DNA from: Straminergon stramineum
Lineage: Eukaryota > Streptophyta > Bryopsida > Hypnales > Calliergonaceae
Reading direction: 5' to 3'
Assembly: GCA_963920665.1 (NCBI GenBank)
Contig: OY987263.1
Coordinates: 44,861,218-44,925,217, forward strand
DNA: 64,000 nt
Under the pieces are notes generated by a model. It did no database searches. It worked only from the letters and a program-made list of their open reading frames with translations, and had not been told where the DNA came from. A program made the translations under genes and the position numbers. Below are positions 49,381 to 61,300 of this stretch, one piece after another (positions within the stretch are counted from its first letter, which is position 1; each line of letters starts with the position of its first letter).

Positions 49381-51924
49381 GGAAATGTAGCAAGAGAATC
49401 TAATTTAATATTCAAAGATGCCTTACTGAAATAGTGTGTATATTTGTACATTATAGTCAGTTATATGAACTGACATCAAAACAATTGGCTTACAAGAAAT
49501 GCTTTTATATTTCATGAATGCATTCACATTTACCCTCTATAAGCTTCAAATTATTTCAATCACAATATACGGAAATAAATACTACATGACTAAAGTACAC
49601 AGATAAATGTAGCCATGCCTATTCTGGAACTGTAATGATTCCTGCTCGAACTAGAAGTACCTTCACTTCATTGAAGCTATAACTCAGTGTATGAATGAAT
49701 TTGTCTTCATGGATATCCATCTTGTAGAAGTACCTATACAAGTAGTATAGGTGTTTGCAATTCATGTATTGTTGTCGACCTCCAATCACAGAAACATACA
49801 TACTTACAAAGTCTAGGCATGTGCATGTGAGGAACATATCCACTACAATTTGATAGACGTTTTTGGTAGGGTCTGTCCCTGTCTCAAGCACCATTATTAC
49901 ACCAAGGCCCAGAAAAGGGAACAAGGTCACTCCTACATTTTGCCCTTTAACATTTCCTACACTTTCCCACTTGTTTTGTTGTTCTATAGTTGGTGCGTTG
50001 GCTATCCTCCAAATGGTTTGATTGTTCCGAACCGTTGGGTATGCATTAGGGTTCTTTGGCGAAGGCTGGTCATACATGACAGTCTAGAAAACCTTCGACA
50101 TGTTGAAGAGATGACGTGGTAACAATATTGGGCGTTCTTGGAGGCAGAAGCCTACATGCTGCAATAGAAGAGTCTCCTCTCGATTGAGGTTGGTTCCACT
50201 TAGAACGGGCCAAACCTTTAGTACCTCAGGCCAATCAATGACCCACTTTCTTTTTGTACCCTTCACACATCGTTCAATGTCGTCCCTATATAACCAGAAG
50301 TCCACCACCACTTCCCGCTTACTCTTATAATCTTCTTTTCTACCCCGGTAGGTTGGAGTTGGTGTACCTTTCCTTCCCTTTGCAATTCTCGAGGTGCACT
50401 TGATGTTGGACGTCTAGTGTTGAGCTTGACATCTTGTGTTGGATTTGTGGCTAATTCTAGCAATATGCTACTTGGACATATTGTAGTCGCTTTCGAATGT
50501 TGTTGTAACATGTCGAGAAACATAGGCCTCCGATTGTTCACTTGGGTTCTTCGAAGAGTGAAGAGAAGTCGTGGTAGATCTCGTTTGCACCCGAGGTTGA
50601 GAGAAGTTGATTTTGTCTAGTCTATGTGAGTCTCCTGCATAACCAATGAATACATCCAACTTTCTCTTCGTGCTCCCAAATATTTCCTCTCCTTCTAAGT
50701 GTGGTACTCTTATACCCACATCCTCAGCTCCAGGCAATGTGTTCAATGCCTCCGCGAGACCGTGATTTTCTTGGGATCGTTACTTCTTGCAATTTTCAAC
50801 CTCAACTCCTCCTTGGACCTTGCCAGATCCTGATGCATGGCCTCTAAGGTATACCCGATAATTTGTCATTTGCATCCAAGAACGGATACTATGGTCGCAA
50901 GTGGCATCAATCAAGTTATTCCCTCACTTTCCAAACATTTGCAACCACTTGTCATGCACCATTTCAGATAAATTGTAGGACAACAAGTCCATCTCTCCTC
51001 CGAATCCAATTTCTAGGAATCCATGGAAGATGAATAAAATGTTAGCCTTCCTTCAATTTAGATTTAATGTGTTGAACTATTTAAAAGCTTCTATATCAAC
51101 AAAAGTTCCAATGAAGGGCCAAAGAATAGGGGTATCTAGAGACACCCCATAGGTGTCGCGCCCCTTAGTGACACTTACCACCTTAAGCTCACTTTCCAAA
51201 CACTTAGCACCTTAGTGCCACTAAGGTTCATGCTCTCCTAACACTGCACATGCCACGCACCCACAATGTTAGGTTCCAACCCAAGTCACGGGGTTCCCCA
51301 TTCCTCCGTGACTCCCAATCCTTTCCTTCCAATACTTAACTCCCACAAGACACCGGGCATGTCATTTGATGACATGGGGCGGAACTTCCATTGATGTCCA
51401 AGCACTCGGTGAGGCACTACTCCCACCGGGGCTAACCGCCCTTGAAGGGGACCCAACTCCCCACTAGGTCCAACCCAACTCATTTCGGGACTCACTAATC
51501 GGGACTCACCAAACGGGACTCACACCATGGCCTAATGTGAAGTGGGACACCACCCAACCGGTATCAAGGAGTGCACAAGCACTCCATGGTAACACACAAG
51601 TGGTGGTGAGGCTCCAACACTAGCCTCACCACCGAGGCCACTTAGGCTCACCATGGCACCATCCGGGAGTGAGGAGGGAGACCACCCCTCCTCATAGTAC
51701 TCTCTGCGGGATTCGGCAGCCCCCCCCCATACTAGAGGTCACTGGGAACCCCCAAGATGCACCCCATCTTGGAAGACCACCCATTTCTCCCGATTCGCAC
51801 TACTTTGGGACTCCCGAACTTCCACCCGGCATAACTTTGCGGTCCGGGATCCAAATTGCACATGCGACCCCATTTTCGACATCTACGCAACGCGTAGATG
51901 CCGATGGACTACTCACTTTCTCCA

Positions 51925-52124
51925 NNNNNNNNNNNNNNNNNNNNNNNNNNNNNNNNNNNNNNNNNNNNNNNNNNNNNNNNNNNNNNNNNNNNNNNNNNNN
52001 NNNNNNNNNNNNNNNNNNNNNNNNNNNNNNNNNNNNNNNNNNNNNNNNNNNNNNNNNNNNNNNNNNNNNNNNNNNNNNNNNNNNNNNNNNNNNNNNNNNN
52101 NNNNNNNNNNNNNNNNNNNNNNNN
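51925..52124. other. Assembly gap (200 N)
   Basis: Exactly 200 undetermined bases, ending directly in the 20-bp tandem repeat. The round number suggests a placeholder rather than a measured length. Confidence 0.99.
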
Positions 52125-52193
52125 CGGCCAGGGCACTCCCGGCGCGGCCAGGGCACTCCCGGCGCGGCCAGGGCACTCCCGGCGCGACCGGGA
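52125..52193. repeat. 20-bp GC-rich tandem repeat in the LTR
   Basis: At least three perfect units of CGGCCAGGGCACTCCCGGCG, then a diverged one. The array abuts the gap, so its true length is unknown; the repeat probably caused the gap. Confidence 0.9.
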
Positions 52194-52510
52194 CACCCCC
52201 AACTTTGAACGCCCATAACTTTTGACTTGCAAGTCCAAATCACGCGTTCTTTAGACGGTTAGAAGCGTCTTCTCAAGACCTTTCCAAGCATGTATCACAC
52301 GCCCCCAAATTCGTCCGGATCAGAGCGCTACATTGCTCTGATCGCTCGGGACTCCTAGTCCCCTCACCTCATCTCTTGCAAGGCTTGGGAGTCACCCCCA
52401 ATGTCCCCCTTGCTCACCAAGGTGGCACGGGCACGCCTTGTGATGAGGGTCGTGACAATAGGCATCAATTGGATCTGATTGATGCTAATGGGTAGTGTGC
52501 AACTACTCAT

Positions 52511-52625
52511 GTTCCAATAAAAGAACGAAAAATAGGGGTAGTTGAAGACACCTCATAGGCATCAATCAAATCCAACTAATGCCTATGTGGAGTCCGCAGC
52601 TACCCCTATTTTCTGGTCTTTTGTT
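52511..52625. mobile_element. Palindromic MITE-like element
   Basis: An imperfect hairpin centred near 52570. The left arm contains AAAATAGGGGTAGTTGAAGA and ATAGGCATCAATCAAATCC. The right arm contains the complements CTAATGCCTATG, CAGCTACCCCTATTTTCTGG and TCTTTTGTTG. A second copy lies immediately to the left and is split by the solo LTR (left part about 51110-51153, right part 52458-52510). Confidence 0.65.
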
Positions 52626-53558
52626 GAAAAATTCTCATAATTCTACAAAATGAGGCAAGGCCATCAATAGTCTCAAATTTCATGTTCGGAAGTGAAATCT
52701 ATACACATACACCCAATTAGGTACAACATATTGTCACGATACACACCTCATGAAATCCAAGATGTGGCCATGCATTCCAATGACAAGTGAATTCACCATG
52801 TCTATGATCCTCCTTATTGTCGGTATTGAAAATGCCAAAATGCCAACCAATGGTCTAAGTGATGAAGTGCTTCTTCATTTGTTGCTCTTGAAGATAACCA
52901 CCATACTCAAATTGCGAGGTACCATGTCTTTGCCTCAACCATATTCTTGGAATCTTTATTCTATTTATATAGAGTAATGTGTTGTGCCTAGAAAGCCTCC
53001 TTCATGTGCTTCTATGTGTGTTTATGAAGAGGACTAGTATAATGCAACAAACATGTCCTTTTCCAATTCTCCATTTTCTCATTTGCAGAACTACTACCAA
53101 AGATGATGCGAACCGCATTCCAATTGGCCATTGCGTTGTAAGCCCTTGAAGTTCGTATTAGGCACTCTGTTTCTTTCCATGACAACGTTCAAGGTCCTCC
53201 AAAATTGTACTTGGACCTCGGTATCATTAGATTGCATGTTGGGCATAGCAATGGTCATGACCTTTTTGTATTGTGCATCATTTACATAGTATGCTATTGT
53301 GCTCCACTCGTCCGCACTCATGTGGTCAAACATCAACCATGCATTTTGTAAATCCTGTCCCTGGTATATACATTCGACCATGTCCACTCCACTCTTGGGT
53401 CCTTCAGTGAACATCTTAACAATATAGACCTTTTCCTTTTCCTCTCTCGGAAAAACGTTGTTGTGTATGAATTCAAACTTTGAATGCTTCTTTATGGTCA
53501 TGATATTGTCAATTATGCTTGTTTGATTTTTGTACAAGATGAAGATATCACGTTCCAA

Positions 53559-53960
53559 ATGTTTGGGTTGCTCAAAATTTGGAAACGATCCATTACCTCT
53601 TCCAATTCTTCTTCCTTCAGCATCTCCTCTTCCCTATCTTTGTTGTAGAAGAGGTAGTTCGTATGGAAGTCTTTACTTGCAGAGAGAGCTATTGCGGAGT
53701 TGATGGCCCTAGAAGTCTTGGCAATCTACTTTGCAATGAGCCCACTAATTTTCTATACGGAATCTCTATATACGCCTTTTGTTACATGGTGAGCATGCAC
53801 TACAAAATAAATGGCGGCCCTATTCATTTTGGGGTTCTCACTAGAGTAGTAGTAGATCTTGACCTCATAAGTCTTGAGGCAATAGTAGATGCCTTTAATG
53901 GTAGGATAGGATCTAAGAATTGTAGCCAAAAACTATAAAAAAAATGATAGAACCACTCAA
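53559..53960. other. Flank of the transposase relic, no gene seen
   Basis: A plus-strand frame of 119 codons (53579-53938) has no domain. It probably lies within the 5' part of the minus-strand relic or its flank. Confidence 0.4.
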
Positions 53961-54600
53961 GGGTCCCACTTTGAGGAGGTGGTGCTAGTACCAGTGAGAG
54001 ATCAATTGAATTCAACTAGCCTCCCATTGGTACCAGCAAGACCCGTTCAAATTGGGACCGTAGAGGGATGGGATCGTGTTCCGTAGTTTTTGTTTGTAGT
54101 TTTTGGATTCATGGGGCGTGTAATATATCATTGGAAAGGTCTTGAGAATAACTTTCCAACAATATATTACACACCCCATGAATCCAAATATTGCAAACAA
54201 AAACTATGAAACACGATCCCATCTTTCTACAGTCCCAATTTGAGGGGGTCTTGCTAGTACCAGTGGGAGGCTAGTCGGATTTGATTGACTTCCCATTGGT
54301 ACCAGCAAAACCCCCTCAAATTGGGACCCTTGAGTGGTTAGTTTGATTTTGGTAGTTTTTGTTTGTAGTATTTGGAATCATGGGGTTTGTATTATACCAT
54401 TAGATAGATATTCTCAAGACCTTTCTAATGACATATTACACACCCCATGAATCCAAAAATTGTAAATAGAAACTACGAAAAACAAACAAACCACTCAAGG
54501 GTCCCAGTTTGAGGGGGTCGTGCCAATGCTCTCTAAGGGTTAGTCGGATCCGACTGATCCCAAGGGTGTACCAGCTCAACCCCTTCAAATCGGGCCCCTC
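53961..54600. repeat. Array of alternating palindromes (A-B-A-B-A)
   Basis: Two different palindromic modules alternate. Module A (about 100 bp; 53961-54060, 54232-54339, 54490-54600) starts GGGTCCCA.TTTGAGG, has GCTAGTACCAGTG..AG, and mirrors it as CCCATTGGTACCAGC and CCCCTCAAATTGGGACC. Module B (about 160-170 bp; 54062-54231, 54340-54489) has arms GTAGTTTTTGTTTGTAGT, GGATTCATGGGGCGTGTAAT and their complements. Each module can fold alone. The third A holds a perfect AGTCGGATCCGACT centre. Confidence 0.8.
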
Positions 54601-55690
54601 AATATCTGTGAGTGCACGTTGGAGTAATGGAAATGGGCGCATGACCAATCGAGAGTTGTGGTATAGGGGCAAGTGGGCATGCCGTGCGCCATTGTGCTGT
54701 GACATTACTTCCTACTTTTTTCACGTCTCGCTGTACTGAAGCTGGCCTCCTGCCTTTGTTGGAGTACATGCGCATGGTGAGAGGGTCCTCCAAGATTGTA
54801 AGTGGTTGTGTAATTTCTTCAAGTTTCAAAGTTTGAAAAAAAGGGGCCTGATTCAAGGGGGGCGTGTTGACACCCTCTAAGGGTCAGCTAGATCCGACTG
54901 GTCCTAAAGGGGTGCCAGTTCGACCCCCTCAAGTCAGGCCCTTCAATAGCTGTGAGTGTACAATGGAGTAGTGGAGACATGCGCATGGCCAATCAAGGGT
55001 TGTGGCAGGGGGGCAAGTGGGCATGTGGTGCGCCATTGTGTGGTGACATCACTTCCTATTTCTTTCAATTGTCACATCTTGTTCTATTGAAGTTGGTCTC
55101 CCACCTTTGTTGGAGCACATGCGCGTGGTGAGAGGGTTCTCTAGGATTGTAAGTGGTTGTATAATTTCTTTAAGTTTCAAAGTTTGAAAAAAAAGGGCTC
55201 GATTCAAGGAGGTCGTGCCAACACCCTCTAAGGGTCAACCAAATCCGACCGGTCCTAAGGGGGTGCCAGCTCCACCCCCTCAAATTGGGCCCTTCAATAG
55301 CTATGAGTGCACAATGGAATAGTGGAGACATGCGCACAGCCAATTGAGGGTCATGGCACGGGGGCAAGTGGGCATGTGGTGCACTATTGTGCGGTGACAT
55401 CACTTCCTATTTCTTTCAATTGTCACATCTTGTTCTATTGAAGTTGGTCTCCCGCCTTTGTTGGAGCACATGCGCGTGGTGAGAGGGTCCTCTAAGATTG
55501 TAAGTAGTTGTGTAATTTCTTTAAGTTTCAAAGTTTGAAGAAGAAGGGGCCCGATTCAAGGGGGTCATACTAACACCTTTCGAGGGTCAGTCGGATCTAA
55601 CTAGTTTCCAAGGGCTACCAGCTCGACCCCTTCAATAGCCATGAGTACTCGCTCGAGTAGTACAGACGGGCGCACCGCCAATCGAGGGTG
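54597..55690. repeat. ~345-bp tandem repeats carrying module A
   Basis: Four units start near 54607, 54951, 55302 and 55640 (spacings 344, 351 and 338 bp) with a TCAATAGCTGTGAGTGCAC-type word. Each holds GTTGGAGCACATGCGC, AGTTTCAAAGTTTGAA and a version of module A from the array to its left. The last unit is truncated. The repeats differ by scattered substitutions. Confidence 0.8.
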
Positions 55691-56384
55691 GGCACGTGGC
55701 ACGCCCCTTGTCGTGTCTTCACTTCCTATTTTTTTTATTGAACTTTTTTTATTTTTTATTTTTCTATCATCATTACCGGCACTAGGGGTGAAGCTACGAT
55801 GCAACTTCGTGTTGTGCCATTGTAGTTGTGGTTTTTTCTTACAATTGGAAAATTCTTCAACGTTTATATTTTAGGGCTTAGAGGGATCGAGTAGTTTTCC
55901 CTTGAGCTCGGCTGAGCTAGTTGGGCCTAACTTGGGTGAAGATGTTGAAGAAAAATCTGAGCTAAAGACTCTTGTAGATGCAAATGATGACATATGAAGT
56001 GACTCCGAGGACAAGGATGACGATGAAGAGGACTTGGTAAGGGTCAAAGACATTAGGAGTGTCGCTTTTTGTAGCATAGATGCAAGCTTAGCTACAGTAC
56101 CGATTGGCTTGATCACTTCATTGTAGGAAATTTTCTCAAGTAAAAGCAACCGGAGTTTTCCTCCGAGAGTTTCCATTGCGCGTACAACTCAGAGCCACAG
56201 ATGTCCATATCCATTGTTAGTCCTTGGTTTGAAAGGCTGAGTGGGTCTGATGCTTGGTGTGATGCTACTGCTAGCGTGGAGTGGTTTGGAGAAGACATCA
56301 ATCTTTTGAGCTTGAACTCAGAGAGTGATGTTGAGATTCTTAAGGGTTGGGTGGACATCATTTTATTCTATAGTTTCCATATAT
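55691..56384 (+). other. Acidic open-frame fragments, no gene assigned
   Basis: A plus-strand frame from about 55876 reads GEDVEEKSELKTLVDANDDI, then a stop, then SDSEDKDDDEEDLVRVKD. Acidic runs like this also occur at the start of the relic gene at 58381, so it may be a detached 5' piece of that gene. I cannot assign a function. Confidence 0.3.
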
Positions 56385-58180
56385 GTTTGTGAACCATTAT
56401 ATTGGTTCACTATTTAAAAATCCAAAAATATAAACATTAAGCATGAATTTATAAATCTGGAAGTGTTAGTACTCCAGATTAAGCCATAACCATCAATTAG
56501 GGAGTTTTCTGCTAAATAGCAATGGAAACTTCATGAGGTTAGGGTAAGATGCTAGAAAATGCAATTAGGAGGAAATTAGGGGAAATTCTAGGGAAAAAAT
56601 GGGGAGTTAAAACTAAAAAGAGGTTAAGCAAGATTTGGTAGAGTAACCAAATTAGGCTAATAGTAAAATGATGAGAAAATGAAAAAAAAAAATAGAAAAA
56701 AAAAATGAAAAAAAAGACTAGAAGTAGGAAAGGAAACTAAAAGTAAATTAAAAACCACAAAAATAATAAATAAGAAAAAACACAAAAGAAGTTAGTTAAA
56801 CTAAAACTATGACTAAAACACTAGTGTAGTTGGTAAAACACTAAAATAAGATTTTACAGCAAGTTAGAGGGTTTTACAGTAATTTAGGGGGGGGGGGAAC
56901 ACTAAAATAGAGCAATTTACACTAAATTAGCGGATTTACAGTAACCTAGCGCGATTTGCACTAATTTGGCGCATTTTGCACCAAATTAGTGGATTAACAG
57001 TGAATTAGTGTAGGATGTAAGTAGTTTAGAAAAGTAATCCGTTAGGAAGTTGGATATAGGCAAAATTAGGGTTTGGATCCCTCTCTCTCAACTCTCTCAA
57101 CTTTTGTGTGATTTTTGGATGTGTGTGTGTTTTGAGAGGAAGGTTGTGATTTGTGAGCTTTTGAAGCATGAATTGCAAAAGAGTAGGGTAGGGGAAGATT
57201 AGGACAATTTGTCGAGTAGGTTTCACCATTTCTTTTGAAAGAAAATGGGTGAAAAATGAAGGGGTGTGAGGTCAGATGGAAAAGTGTTTGGGAAGGGAGA
57301 AAAAACGTGAGTTGAGATTGGAGGGTAAACTTTGAGGGCTGATTGCGGGAGCGTGGAGAATCGAGTGAAGCTGAAATTTGGAGGGATGGAGCACATTGAA
57401 GTTAGCTTTCCGAAAAGCTATGGCTCGCCCAATTTGGATCCAAAACTCGACGGTGGTAGACAATTTTGTGCGGGGAGGTTGGCTGCCGCAACAATGGAAG
57501 ACTGCCGACTTTGGCGGGCAATAGCGGGAGAACGATTTGGTGGAATCAGCTGAAATTTGGAGGGCTCGTGCGCCTTGAAGTTGGCTTTCCAAAAAGTTTG
57601 AGATCAACCCATTTGGAGCAAGGACAAGAAAATGGCGGTTGTTTTTGTGGAAGAGGGTCTGCTGCCCCTTGGAGGAGGCAAAATTTGAGGTTTTTTGTGT
57701 AATCCTTCACAATTTTAATTGAATCATTGCAATTTTAATTGCACCTCATTAAGAAGATGTTGTGAGTGTAATGGTTGTTGAGTGAGGATGGTTGGTGTGA
57801 TTGCAATTGCATGAATGTGAAACTCAATTTCTAGGGTTTGGGTGAGGTGTGATGTGCTGTGATTAATACTTAGAATCACATTTAGGTCATTTTGAGCCCC
57901 AAATGGCACATTTGAGGTAGATTTTAGCATACAAAGTGGCTATAATCTATTTGAGTGCTTAATTGGATGATAATAGTAGGTTGTCAGGGGGTGTATTTGG
58001 TGATGTGAGATGGGCTGCCCCCTTCTTACTTAGAATTACTTAGGTCAAAATTCACCCAAAAATCTCATTATTGGAGTCCATTGCTTGAAAGGCAATCTAG
58101 GTAGGTGTCCCATACACTCGCCGCCAACCAACTCTAGGGGGTTTCTTCACCTTGCGGTGGGAAAGCTTCATAATGTTATA
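56385..58180 (-). repeat. Inverted duplication, left arm
   Basis: The reverse complement of this 1.8-kb stretch runs parallel to 59300-61270. Matching landmarks include ATTGGTTCACTATT at the outer end, ATCTGGAAGTGTTAGTACTCC, TTACAGTAACCTAGCGCGAT, AATCCGTTAGGAAGTTGGAT and, at the inner end, CCAACTCTAGGGGGTTTCTT. The arms have diverged by substitutions and small indels. The inner end contains a mirror copy of a coding stretch in the right arm. Confidence 0.85.
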
Positions 58181-58380
58181 TGCTTGATGGCGAGATGTAA
58201 CTATTGAATGCACTAGGTTTTGGACACCTATCAAAACTTTAAATACAAGTGTTGATGGACTATGAATTTGAAGTAAAGTGTTTGTTTTATGGGTATTCAA
58301 TTTAAATTCCGTATATGTTGCATCGTTCATTGAGTTTGATACCAGGTTGTTCATCTTTATTTAATATGGTTGCCTTCGTA

Positions 58381-61300
58381 GATGGATGTGTCACCTAGGA
58401 CTCAAACTCAAGATGATAGAATCGTTGAAATGTCAAGGACTAATGAAAACACACAGCCAAAAATTGGAAGGGAAGGACATGCAGTGGATGAGGATGTAGT
58501 AGATGAAGAGGAGAAAGACTTGTTGGAGGATGACCTATGAAGGCTCTAAAAAGTGGACTTGATCTCCACTATCAATGCATTGAAGATGAAGTTGGAAAAC
58601 CTCTTCTGACTTTCAATTCCACTTTGTCGGCTCATTGCCATATTGATGGTGTGACCAACTCTTTCGTGCGACTTGTAGTTGTTGAAGAGAAAATTCGCTT
58701 GTGGATACTAGGATGGGGAGGCCGTTTTCTATGTACCCACCGCAAATGAGGTGAGCGAGACTTCGGAGTTGATGGCGGCAGAGATGCATGAGTAGGACCC
58801 TCTATAGAAGGAAAAGAATGCTACCTTCGATGAGTATGTGGACTCGCATCCACACTCAAGTTCTTCAAGAGCTTGAAGTTCTTTGTCTATGATGGCAAAC
58901 ATCAACGACTAGGCTAGATGAATATCATCTCTAGGATGTATTCCACGAAACCTGATTGGCACTATAGAGTGGATTGCATTTTTCTGGACACCAAAGGGAA
59001 AATTAAGATTGTCATGCAGGTCATACATGACATCAACAAGTGAGTTCACAAATTCCACTGTCCTTATATGTTTAGTATTGAAATTGAATTTCAACTTAGG
59101 TTGCACTTGGGAAATGAAGTACTCAAAGCCATTCTTTTTGCCCTCTATGCAGGTCTATGGAGGACTCACACATGAAAACAAACCTAATACATACCTTATA
59201 CTAGGTCTAGAAGTATGGCTTGCTATCAATGGATATATTTAACAACATGCTCAAGCCATTAGGGCGGTTTAGGAAGGTGTTTCGTTGCCAATGAGAAAGA
59301 TATGGTACCCCATGCTATGAGGCTTTTCCACCACAAGGTGAAGGAACCCCTAGAGTTGGCCGGCGGGGAGTGTATGGGACACCTACCTAGATTGCCTTCC
59401 AAGCAATGGACTCCTAAATGCTTTTTTATCAATTTTTTAACATTAAACTACTCTAAGTGGAATGAGGGCAGCACCCTTACACCATCCTAATATGCACCCT
59501 AAAATCCTCCAATGAACCTAGTACCTACTTTGGGAGGTTAGGGCAACCTACTAGGTCTAATTTTGCCTGAAATTAGCCCTTCGGGCACCAAATGGGTCAA
59601 TTTGGTGTCCTGAAATTAAATTCCAGCACACCACAACCACCCCAATTCCTAACTAACTTCCTAAATTGATGCCCAAGACTTCCCTAATTCCATAGATTCC
59701 ATCCCTAACATATCCACCCATTCTTTTTAGGCCAATTAGTTTCTTCCTTCAATTTCCTAACCCATATCCTAACCCTAATTTTACCCCCAATTTGGGCAAC
59801 GCTCCCGCGCTTACCCTAAAACCCTAAAAAATCCTCATAGACCCTCTCCACATTCACACCCCACAAGAACATTGAATGCAAGTCATTGAACTATTGCTTC
59901 AAGATGGATAAAAAAATATCATATTGTAATTAACATTACATTTGGATTCAGCTGAATCACAAGGAAAAAAAGGTGAAATACCCAAAATCAATTGCCGCTA
60001 GATGGGCAGTAGACCTTGTCCCACTAAAATGCTTGCCCCGGCTTCGTCCTTACTCCAAATTAGGCGAGACTTGTCTCGTTGAAAAGCTAACTTTCCCATC
60101 TTTCTCCTCCCCAAAATTCACATTGGTCCGCTTCGCCAAACTCCCACAGTCGCTCGCCAAAGTCGTTGGTCTTCTGTGGCAGAGGCGGCTTGACCTCCTC
60201 GCACTAAATCGGCCGCTCCGTTCTCGTCCTTGATCGGAATTGCTTGAGACCGGTCTTGTTGGTAAGCTGACTTTCCCCTCTCCATCCTCCCAAAAATTTA
60301 GCCCATTCCGTTCTTCCAATATCCCGCAATCAATCACTAAAGTTGGCAGTCCCCTCCCAATTCAACAAAAAAACCTAATTCTCTCCACTCCAATTCCCAT
60401 CTGACCTCACTCCCATCATTCCTTCACCACCTTTTCTCAAAAAATGGTGACCTACTCGACAAATTGTCCTACTTTGGTTCCCTCATCTTAATCTCTAGCT
60501 TCTCATGCTTTCAAAACACCCTTAATTACGAAGAATGCTCTCCAACACACATGCACACCAAGTTGGAAAAATTGAGAGAGAGTTGAGAGAGAGAGGGCTC
60601 CTAAACCCTAATTTTGCCTATATCCAACTTTCTAACGGATTACTTTTCTAAACTACTTTCATCCTACACTAATTCACTGTTAATCCACTAATTTGGTGCA
60701 AAATGCGCCAAATTAGTGCAAATCGCGCTAGGTTACTGTAAATCCGTTAATTTAGTGTAAATTGCTCTATTTTAGTGTTCCCCCCCCTAAATTACTGTAA
60801 AACCCTCTAACTTACTGTAAAATCCTATTTTAGTGTTTTAGCATTATTTTAGTGTTTTACTCACTCCACTAGTGTTTTAGTCATAGTTTTAGTTTAACTA
60901 ACCTCTTTTGTGTTTTTTCTTGTTTATTATTTTTGTGGTTTTTAATTTATTTTTAGTTTCATTTCCTACTTCTAGTCTTTTGTTTTCATTTTCTCATCAT
61001 TTTACCATTAGCCTAATTTGGTTACTGTACCAAATCTTGCTTAACCTCTTTTTAGTTTTATCTTCCCATTTTTTCCCTAGAATTTCCCCTAATTTCCTCC
61101 TAATTGCATTTTCTAGCATCTTGCCCTAACCTCATGAAGTTTCCATTGCTATTTAGTGGAAAACTCCTTAATTGATGGTTATGGCTTAATCTGGAGTACT
61201 AACACTTCCGGATTTGTAAATTCATGCCTAATATTTATATTTTTGGGTTTTTTAATAGTGAACCAATATGGTGGTTTACACATGTCGATGGAGGTCTTCA

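Larger units (their letters stand above)
51154..52457. mobile_element. Solo LTR with ATAGG target duplication
   Basis: Begins TGTCGCGCCCC and ends GGGTCGTGACA, the TG...CA termini of an LTR with short inverted ends. The 5-bp direct repeat ATAGG flanks it (51149-51153 and 52458-52462). Its GC content is far above its surroundings, and it carries internal 20-bp repeats and an assembly gap. No internal retroelement genes are present, so it is best read as a solo LTR left by recombination. It sits inside an older palindromic element, itself inside the SWIM transposase relic. Copia versus Ty3 type cannot be told. Confidence 0.75.
49619..53558 (-). pseudogene. SWIM zinc-finger transposase-like relic
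   Basis: A decayed plant transposon protein gene, read from 53558 leftwards. At its 5' end (53094-53558) it reads MTIAMPNMQSNDTEVQVQFW and VPNTNFKG. Then, one frame over, comes NAMANWNAVRIIFG, a pattern I associate with Mutator-like transposase-type proteins. After an interruption come EEIFGSTKRKLDVFIGYAGD (about 50620-50690), CVKGTKRKWVIDWPEVLKVW (about 50215-50275) and a C-terminal SWIM-like finger: CTCLDFVSM, then CKHLYYLYRYF, then DKFIHTLSYSFNEVK (49660-49830). The CxC...CxH layout is the SWIM signature. Frameshifts, stops, a solo LTR and palindromic insertions break the gene. The exact transposon family is uncertain. Confidence 0.6.

Noticed and set aside
48956..49393. 145-codon Phe/Pro-rich frame on the minus strand
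   Set aside because: It is the translation of the GGGGAAAGAAAAAAA repeat and has no real protein features.
51669..52208. Open frames running across the assembly gap
   Set aside because: The frames stay open only because the N stretch has no stops. The surrounding sequence is LTR and tandem repeat.
53579..53938. 119-codon plus-strand frame
   Set aside because: No recognised domain or splice partners. It lies next to a minus-strand transposase relic and is probably chance.
56385..61270. Full-length LTR retrotransposon with the two arms as LTRs
   Set aside because: The arms are inverted, not direct, and the centre has no reverse transcriptase or integrase motif.
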